DNA from: Candidatus Levyibacteriota bacterium
GTDB taxonomy: Bacteria > Patescibacteriota > Microgenomatia > Levybacterales > UBA12049
Reading direction: 5' to 3'
Length of the DNA stretch: 11,247 bases
Assembly: GCA_023245475.1 (NCBI GenBank)
Contig: JAHFKF010000043.1
Location: 1-11,247, forward strand
Shown: positions 6,948 through 11,247 of the stretch, in pieces
How positions within the stretch are numbered: the first letter of the stretch is position 1
Layout: the number at the start of each line of letters is the position of its first letter
Notes under the pieces: generated by a model
What the model was told of the DNA's origin: nothing
The model's input: only the letters and a program-made list of their open reading frames with translations
The model's database searches: none
Made by a program: the position numbers and the translations under genes

Positions 6948-8006
6948 ATGAGAAGACCAGAAGGTGCAGCAACAATTATTGGTATTGGTACATATTTACC
7001 TCGCGATGTTGTTTCTAATGCCGAACTGATCAAACGAACTGGAATCAAATCTTCTGATCGAGGGATACGAGTACGAACGGGTATTGGGCAACGGCACTTT
7101 GTCAGTGGAGATGATGAACACCCTTCCGATATGGCAGTACTTGCTAGTAGACAAGCATTACTAACGGCAGGCGCAACAGGTAAAAAAATACACACGCTTC
7201 TGGTTGCCACAGACCGCCCCGACTACCAAAGCCCGAGCACGGCAAGTATTGTGCATGGCGAACTAAACCTTCCAGAACATGTCCTTGCCAAAGATGAAAA
7301 AGCAGCATGTGCAGGTGGTGTTATGGTTCTACACGAAGCTGCTGCGAGAGTTAGAGACGAGGGTGGGCAAGCATTAGCGATTGCTACCAATACGCTTTCA
7401 TCAGCTATCCTTGTTCCACCTGTCGATCCTCGAACAGTTATCTTATTTGGTGATGGAGCTGGCGCCATGGTTATTGAGAAACGACCAGAAAGTCATGTGC
7501 CAGTCTTTGCTTTTCGCACAATACCAAATCGTGCAGCACTGGGATCAGATATCGGTGGAGAACGATTTGTGCCCGAAGGTCCACAAGACCCACGAATTGG
7601 GATAAGGATGGATGGTAAAGTTGTTGGAGCAACAGCCGTTCCAACAATGACAGAGCTTGCAATCGTAGCAGCCCAAAAAGCAGGCGTCTATAATCATCAA
7701 AGCGGTCGCATCGAGTGGGACGAAATTGATCTACTCGTGCCCCACCAAGGAAACGGACATCTTGTTGCAGCCGTAGGAAAAGAGCTAGGCGCTCCATCTG
7801 AAAAACTTGTTAGTACCATTGAGCATCACGGGAATACGTCAGCCACAACAATCTTTCTCGCACTTGATCATGCACTCAGGGAAGGTCAGGCGCCACCAAA
7901 AGCTCGGGTTCTCTTTACCTCATTTGGGGCAGGGTTTGTCGCCGCAGCAGGAATTATGAATGTAGATATTCAGAGGCCGACAAACTCCAGTATAACTACT
8001 ACTTAG
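6948..8006 (+). CDS. Beta-ketoacyl-ACP synthase III (FabH-like) family protein
   Basis: Thiolase-fold condensing enzyme; FabH itself joins an acyl-CoA to malonyl-ACP to start fatty acid synthesis. It has 352 residues against about 320-330 for typical FabH. The whole catalytic triad is visible: Cys121 in KAACAGGVMVLHEA, His266 in LLVPHQGNGHL, and Asn296 in HGNTSATTIFLALDHAL. ILFGDGAGAMVIE (165-177) and FTSFGAGFVAAAG (323-335) are the other conserved family blocks. The N-terminus IIGIGTYLPRDVVSNAEL fits the family start, with a few extra residues and a short polar tail at the C-terminus. No acyl carrier protein, FabD, FabF or FabG lies near, so the substrate is unknown. Many CPR bacteria are thought to lack full fatty acid synthesis, so a side role in lipid or ketide priming is possible. 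Its end overlaps pth by 8 bases on the opposite strand. Confidence 0.88.
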   Translation: MRRPEGAATIIGIGTYLPRDVVSNAELIKRTGIKSSDRGIRVRTGIGQRHFVSGDDEHPSDMAVLASRQALLTAGATGKKIHTLLVATDRPDYQSPSTASIVHGELNLPEHVLAKDEKAACAGGVMVLHEAAARVRDEGGQALAIATNTLSSAILVPPVDPRTVILFGDGAGAMVIEKRPESHVPVFAFRTIPNRAALGSDIGGERFVPEGPQDPRIGIRMDGKVVGATAVPTMTELAIVAAQKAGVYNHQSGRIEWDEIDLLVPHQGNGHLVAAVGKELGAPSEKLVSTIEHHGNTSATTIFLALDHALREGQAPPKARVLFTSFGAGFVAAAGIMNVDIQRPTNSSITTT

Positions 8007-8607
8007 TATTGAAACGGTTACCCGCAAGCTCGATGCCTTTCTTCAGAGAAAATTGCAGAGCATTTGAACCATGTTTAATGAGCTCCCGAACTTTTCCCTG
8101 CTCACTTTCAGTAAATGTCCCGAGAACATACGTTTCGGCATGTCTGAGGGCTTGCCTTCCAATTGCATGTGTCTTATCGTGCGCTTCTCCAATCCCCAAA
8201 CGAAACCGCCAAAACTTGTCAGTTCCGAGTTGTTCCATAATTGATTCAACACCATGATGTCCAGCAGCAGCACCGCCAAAACGAATTTTCATGGCACCGA
8301 GAGGCAGATCTAACTCATCATACACGATCCAGATGTCTTCAGGAGAGACTTTATAAAATGAAGCAATAAGACTGACGCTCATGCCAGAATTATTCATAAA
8401 CGTCCGTGGCTTGACAAGAATAACCTTCTCACCTGAGATCTCAGGTAAGACAGCAATCTCACTTTTCAGTTTATCGTTGGTAGACCAGACTGTCTTGTCA
8501 ACAGATTGACAATCTTTTAAGAGTTGGTCCACCACCATAAACCCAAAATTATGACGTGTAGAAATGTATTTATCACCGGGATTACCCAGTCCGACAATTA
8601 CTTTCAT
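7999..8607 (-). CDS. pth: Peptidyl-tRNA hydrolase
   Basis: Releases tRNA from peptidyl-tRNA that drops off the ribosome, recycling tRNA. The protein has 202 residues, normal length. Seen (from the chosen start): VGLGNPGDKY with Asn9, TRHNFG with catalytic His19, KPRTFMNNSG with Asn72, YDELDLPLG with Asp97, and GGAAAGHHGVESI. The last motif is usually GGHNG, so the Asn that helps bind substrate in the E. coli enzyme is His118 here. I prefer the ATG at 8607, giving MKVIVGLGNPG as in the family and 9 bases from GAGAGG. The in-frame ATG at 8613, two codons earlier, is the alternative, but it is only 3 bases from that site. The gene follows a small membrane protein gene closely and is probably co-transcribed with it. 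Confidence 0.96.
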   Translation of the reverse strand: MKVIVGLGNPGDKYISTRHNFGFMVVDQLLKDCQSVDKTVWSTNDKLKSEIAVLPEISGEKVILVKPRTFMNNSGMSVSLIASFYKVSPEDIWIVYDELDLPLGAMKIRFGGAAAGHHGVESIMEQLGTDKFWRFRLGIGEAHDKTHAIGRQALRHAETYVLGTFTESEQGKVRELIKHGSNALQFSLKKGIELAGNRFNTK

Positions 8608-8616
8608 ATCCATAAT

Positions 8617-8622
8617 CCTCTC
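8617..8622 (-). promoter_or_regulatory. Ribosome binding site of pth
   Basis: GAGAGG on the minus strand, directly after the stop codon of the upstream membrane protein gene. It lies 9 bases from the ATG at 8607 and 3 from the ATG at 8613, which favours the inner start. Confidence 0.6.
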
Positions 8623-9054
8623 TTATTTGTATCGTCCTTTAATTTCGTAAAGGAGATAAAAACCAATAATAACGCCAAGGATTGATGGTGCAGAAAGAGA
8701 AAGTAATGCGGATACTACTCCTACTACTTCAGACCAAAATAATAATTTCCATCCAGCATACTGATGCTTTGTCAATTTGGGATATGCCATAAGCATAAGA
8801 ACGCTTGATCCAATAGAGCATGCTCCGGATACCAGCACGACCATACTTGCTTGAGGTCCACCAAATAATGCTACTGGGGAAAGTCCAACAGCAGCAAGCC
8901 CTGCAATTACACCAAGTATACCGAAGACAAGCGCAAGAATTGGAGCAATTTTTACTAAGACCTCCTGTACGTGTGCGGACACGTGAGGAACGTTCTTAAA
9001 AAGATCTCCTACCCAATGAATCAATTCGTCGCCTTGATTTTGTTTTTCAGCCAT
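8623..9054 (-). CDS. Small polytopic membrane protein, function unknown
   Basis: A 143-residue protein I cannot assign. The first 30 residues are polar and probably cytoplasmic. Then come hydrophobic segments at about 33-57 (APILALVFGILGVIAGLAAVG), 70-91 (MVVLVSGACSIGSSVLMLMA), and 103-137, which is long enough for a helical hairpin (LLFWSEVVGVVSALLSL, then SILGVIIGFYLLYEI). It ends in a short basic tail, KGRYK. The loop between segments two and three, PKLTKHQYAGWK, has the look of an interfacial helix. Gly and Ala richness suggests tightly packed helices. No catalytic or transport motif is visible. A strong Shine-Dalgarno fixes the start. It is followed closely by pth, which probably reflects shared transcription only. 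Confidence 0.8.
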   Translation of the reverse strand: MAEKQNQGDELIHWVGDLFKNVPHVSAHVQEVLVKIAPILALVFGILGVIAGLAAVGLSPVALFGGPQASMVVLVSGACSIGSSVLMLMAYPKLTKHQYAGWKLLFWSEVVGVVSALLSLSAPSILGVIIGFYLLYEIKGRYK

Positions 9055-9060
9055 ATTATG

Positions 9061-9069
9061 TCACCCCCT
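9061..9069 (-). promoter_or_regulatory. Strong ribosome binding site of the small membrane protein gene
   Basis: AGGGGGTGA on the minus strand, 6 bases before the ATG at 9054. It is the best Shine-Dalgarno in the window and shows that this organism can use anti-SD pairing, which makes its absence at the leaderless candidates meaningful. Confidence 0.8.
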
Positions 9070-9080
9070 CTCTTATACAG

Positions 9081-9107
9081 AGTATCGTGTTCTTCATAAC
9101 TTTTCAA
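9081..9107 (-). promoter_or_regulatory. Possible promoter of the membrane protein-pth unit
   Basis: Minus-strand TTGAAA (9102-9107), a 15-base spacer, and GATACT (9081-9086). It would give a leader of about 20 bases that includes the Shine-Dalgarno. A second pair, TTATGA with TATAAG, overlaps it but would start transcription inside the Shine-Dalgarno. Only one may be real. Confidence 0.35.
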
Positions 9108-9123
9108 GAAGCATCTTATATGG

Positions 9124-9738
9124 TTACGATTTGGGGGTTATCCACTGTAGATTATTATGTGGAGCTAGATCATCAAATGCTTTCTGAATAGCGAAGGTAT
9201 CTGTTTGTGCACGCGCAAAATCTTCAAGTAAGACATAAGCAAGTGGATACGGAGAACCGAAGGGAATAAGATGGGGAACAGTTTTTGCAAGCTCGTTTTC
9301 AAAGACGGGGATGCCAGCTCGACGATCTTCTTCTACTTCTGTGCCAGGCTTACCATTGCTCGTAATCACCCTTCCTCCGAGAAAAACGTATGAGTTCACC
9401 GATTCGTTACTTGACAAACTAAAGATGGAGCTCACTTCAGATCCCTCAACTTGATACTTTCCGACAAACGATACATTATCTGTCTTAGGATTTCCTGTAT
9501 GCTCCTCAGCATTATAATTAAGTCTTGCACCAGTTTCTGGAATACATTTTTTAGCAATGGTTATTGTTGTGGCACCTCGCTTTCCTCCTGGTATATAAAC
9601 AAAACCACCTACGAGCAGATCAGGAGTACGCCGCACGATATCACGATACTTTGCTATGACGTCAACACGAGACACCCTCTCATGAGGGCGTACTCTTTCC
9701 TCTAGAGGCATTTCGCTCGGAACTCTTCTTTCAACCAT
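9124..9738 (-). CDS. Unrecognised soluble protein
   Basis: A 204-residue protein with no signal peptide or membrane segment and no family that I recognise. The N-terminal 35 residues are charged (RVRPHERVSRVDVIAKYRDI), and may be helical. Next comes a strand-rich core with Gly turns (LLVGGFVYIPGG, then TTITIAKKCIPETG) and a Ser/Asn-rich part (SSIFSLSSNESVNSYVFLGG, about 104-123). The last third is more helical, with VPHLIPFGSPYPLAYVLLED. I chose the ATG at 9738 because TATAAT and six bases precede it. A TTG start at 9753 would have its second and third codons made from the -10 box itself. The gene lies between the EndoQ-like gene and the small membrane protein gene, with its own promoter. Confidence 0.75.
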   Translation of the reverse strand: MVERRVPSEMPLEERVRPHERVSRVDVIAKYRDIVRRTPDLLVGGFVYIPGGKRGATTITIAKKCIPETGARLNYNAEEHTGNPKTDNVSFVGKYQVEGSEVSSIFSLSSNESVNSYVFLGGRVITSNGKPGTEVEEDRRAGIPVFENELAKTVPHLIPFGSPYPLAYVLLEDFARAQTDTFAIQKAFDDLAPHNNLQWITPKS

Positions 9739-9744
9739 CTTGGT

Positions 9745-9772
9745 ATTATACAATATATAACAACTAAAACAA
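9745..9772 (-). promoter_or_regulatory. Predicted promoter of the unrecognised soluble protein gene, leaderless
   Basis: Minus-strand TTGTTT (9767-9772), a 16-base spacer, consensus TATAAT (9745-9750), then ACCAAG and the ATG at 9738. There is no space for a ribosome binding site after the expected transcription start. Confidence 0.6.
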
Positions 9773-9781
9773 GGCTAATGC

Positions 9782-11185
9782 TTAAAGAGCTAAACGCAAC
9801 TGGGGAGCTTTCTCTTCTGCCTTTTGTTTTTCTTCCTCTTCCCGCCAGATCGCGACTTTACCAAACACGCCATCAAAGCCAGGATCAATGGCAATATCTC
9901 CCTTACGCACTTTCTGAATTGACTCGGCAAGCTTCCATCCAGCAAGATGTTCTATGTCAGCAAGATCTGTTTTGAGAAGCACCGTAAGCTCTGATTCAAA
10001 CTCACTACATAACTTGGCAAACAATTGTTGTGACTTCTGACTAGCAACGGTTGAATGCAACGACTCTGCAACAATCTCAAGAAGGGGAACAAGCTTCACA
10101 TATGGCGGCTGGATCTTTAGCTTGTCCGTATACCATTTCACTCCATGTTCATCGAATGAAGGAACAGCGCGACCAAAGAGCTTGGGATCAGACAGTTGTT
10201 CAACTCGCATAAACACGCCTTCCGTTAAGCCGCGTCCACACACAGGACAAACAGTTCCTCGAGCTCTGATATCTTCAGGAGTATAAACAACATTACAATT
10301 ACGATGCCCGGAAAAATGATACTTCCCTTCTTCGGGATAGAATTCAAGAGTGTATGCAATTCTGTTCCCGTCAATCCCATTTTGATTGAGATTGCCGCGC
10401 CTTCGGCTCGCGATGACGGATAACCGCATAATTGCCTTGCGAATATTCTCATACGTTGGCTGTTCTAGCTCCATGACCGTTGCTTCCCTGCTCATCTTGG
10501 GAGCACTATGAGCATCGGAGAAGGAGAGAATGGATCGATACATGAGTTCTGGCACTTGCCAGTTCATATCTGGATCACTGGAAAGCCCCGTTTCAATACC
10601 ATAAATATATGGTGACAAATCTCCAAAGGCTTCTGCTAGAGAATCAAAGCCAGACGCGCTGCCATAAATCCCAAAGTGTGGCGTCCAAATATGACACGGG
10701 AGCAGCATACAACGCTCATCAAGAGACAGAATAAGTTCTAATAAATCTTTTGATGACAAACCAACAATGGGACGACCATCAGCGTTTAAGTTACAACCCC
10801 GTTTAATCAGCTCCTGAGTAAGTCTCTGAGCAATCGCAAGATTTGGGACAAAGATCAAATTATGAATCCGTCGCAATTTGTCTCCCTGCTTGTAGATGCT
10901 AGAAATCTCGGTTGATAAAACAAACAACGTATCCTTCGTCGTTCTCCGTTCCCTGCCTTGCCGGCAGGCAGGTCGGATCTCCGTTCTCAATTTATAGACA
11001 CCCTCCCCTGATTCTTCAAGAAGCGTTTGTGTTTCTTTAAACCATACCGGGTGAGTAAAATCAGCGCTACTCAGGATATCAAGCCCTTTTTGTCGAGCTA
11101 GTTTATCCATCATCGGCAAAGTCATTTGTGGAGAGACCGCACGGGAGTATTTTGAATGAAGATGGAGATCGACAACATACTGCAT
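9782..11185 (-). CDS. Endonuclease Q-like PHP-domain nuclease with two palindromic-element insertions
   Basis: By resemblance, an EndoQ-type enzyme; characterised members nick DNA 5' of deaminated bases (uracil, hypoxanthine) and abasic sites. The protein has 467 residues. The N-terminal PHP metal site shows DLHLHSKYS (His8, His10), ADFTHP (Asp42, His45), STEIS (Glu93), RRIHNL (His108), CHIWTPHFG (His165) and SDAHS (Asp224, His226). A zinc-binding part follows: GHRNC (His294, Cys297) and CPVCGRGL (Cys313, Cys316). The rest is helical, ending in a Glu/Lys-rich tail. Two stretches look foreign: about 68-83 (around RPACRQGRERR) and about 256-275 (VIASRRRGNL and after). They come from short DNA palindromes and lie between conserved blocks. 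All expected metal ligands remain, so the enzyme may still work. The start is supported by DLHLH near the N-terminus and a -10 box just upstream. Confidence 0.85.
   Translation of the reverse strand: MQYVVDLHLHSKYSRAVSPQMTLPMMDKLARQKGLDILSSADFTHPVWFKETQTLLEESGEGVYKLRTEIRPACRQGRERRTTKDTLFVLSTEISSIYKQGDKLRRIHNLIFVPNLAIAQRLTQELIKRGCNLNADGRPIVGLSSKDLLELILSLDERCMLLPCHIWTPHFGIYGSASGFDSLAEAFGDLSPYIYGIETGLSSDPDMNWQVPELMYRSILSFSDAHSAPKMSREATVMELEQPTYENIRKAIMRLSVIASRRRGNLNQNGIDGNRIAYTLEFYPEEGKYHFSGHRNCNVVYTPEDIRARGTVCPVCGRGLTEGVFMRVEQLSDPKLFGRAVPSFDEHGVKWYTDKLKIQPPYVKLVPLLEIVAESLHSTVASQKSQQLFAKLCSEFESELTVLLKTDLADIEHLAGWKLAESIQKVRKGDIAIDPGFDGVFGKVAIWREEEEKQKAEEKAPQLRLAL
10368..10421 (-). repeat. REP-like palindromic element inside the EndoQ-like gene
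   Basis: On the minus strand this contains CGTCATCGCGAGCCGAAGG and continues through GCGCGGCAATCTC. It resembles the dispersed repeat family that reads CGTCATTGCGAGCGAAGCG in many bacterial genomes. Its core CGAGCC-GAA-GGCGCG can fold as a hairpin with one mismatch. CCGTCA at 10368-10373 and TGACGG at 10414-10419 form a 6-base inverted pair around it. It is read in frame as about 20 residues. Confidence 0.7.
10943..10986. repeat. GC-rich palindrome with flanking 9-base direct repeats inside the EndoQ-like gene
   Basis: Positions 10952-10972 form a palindrome centred on TGCCGGCA. Its arms are CCTGCC and GGCAGG and it would be a perfect 20-mer but for one extra T. Similar CCTGCC/GGCAGG palindromes are common in CPR genomes as I recall them. 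TCTCCGTTC occurs on both sides, at 10943-10951 and 10978-10986, like a target duplication. The offset is 35 bases, not a multiple of three, so simple insertion cannot by itself explain the intact frame. Confidence 0.7.
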
Positions 11186-11193
11186 GATTATCT

Positions 11194-11202
11194 ATTTTAC
11201 CA
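11194..11202 (-). promoter_or_regulatory. Possible extended -10 promoter of the EndoQ-like gene
   Basis: Minus-strand TGGTAAAAT with the hexamer TAAAAT at 11194-11199, 8 bases before the ATG at 11185. No clear -35 and no Shine-Dalgarno is visible, so the message would have a leader of about zero to two bases. Confidence 0.45.
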
Positions 11203-11247
11203 CAGGCTAGGCTTTCCTTTCGGGAACTAATTTGTTACAATCCTGCA

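Noticed and set aside
9088..9115. Possible terminator hairpin upstream of the small membrane protein gene (TTCTT with AAGAA)
   Set aside because: The stem is short and AT-only, the loop is long and no clear U-tract follows; the region reads better as a promoter.
9739..9753. TTG start for the unrecognised soluble protein
   Set aside because: Its second and third codons coincide with the consensus TATAAT; the ATG six bases after that box is more plausible.

Overview
The window looks like a chromosomal segment from a bacterium of the Candidate Phyla Radiation (Patescibacteria), possibly the Microgenomates side; this placement is an inference. It rests on a DUF5667-type exported protein, a cobalamin-type class II ribonucleotide reductase with NrdR, very short intergenic spaces, several small unrecognised membrane or secreted proteins, and two short palindromic elements of kinds common in such genomes. 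No rRNA, tRNA, transposase, CRISPR array or phage gene was seen. Twelve protein genes fill almost the whole window, ten on the minus strand and two (lytic transglycosylase and KAS III-like synthase) on the plus strand.

Reading right to left on the minus strand: an endonuclease Q-like PHP nuclease (9782-11185) carries two small palindromic elements inside its reading frame. Next comes an unrecognised soluble protein (9124-9738), then a small membrane protein (8623-9054) followed closely by peptidyl-tRNA hydrolase (7999-8607). The KAS III-like gene (6948-8006, plus) converges on pth and overlaps its end by 8 bases. Upstream of it is a secreted lytic transglycosylase (6375-6908, plus), divergent from a MASE1 histidine kinase (4775-6325) across only 49 bases. 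Then follows a tight cluster: GAPDH, a cytidylate-kinase-like protein and a DUF5667 protein (4709 to 2442). Last is the deoxynucleotide supply operon: the repressor nrdR and class II reductase nrdJ, joined by an ATGA overlap, with nrdJ running off the left edge.

How the genes work together: nrdR-nrdJ form a self-contained regulated unit for dNTP synthesis. GAPDH serves central carbon metabolism, and the neighbouring kinase-like protein would fit pyrimidine nucleotide salvage. The EndoQ-like protein would repair deaminated bases or abasic sites. The transglycosylase and the sensor kinase face the envelope.

Two patterns deserve most attention. First, four genes that begin transcription units have a -10 hexamer exactly six bases before the ATG and no Shine-Dalgarno sequence, which predicts leaderless mRNAs. 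The genes with clear Shine-Dalgarno motifs (nrdJ, pth, the small membrane protein) are mainly those inside operons or with a longer leader. Second, the EndoQ-like gene encodes extra peptides from palindromic repeats without losing its frame.
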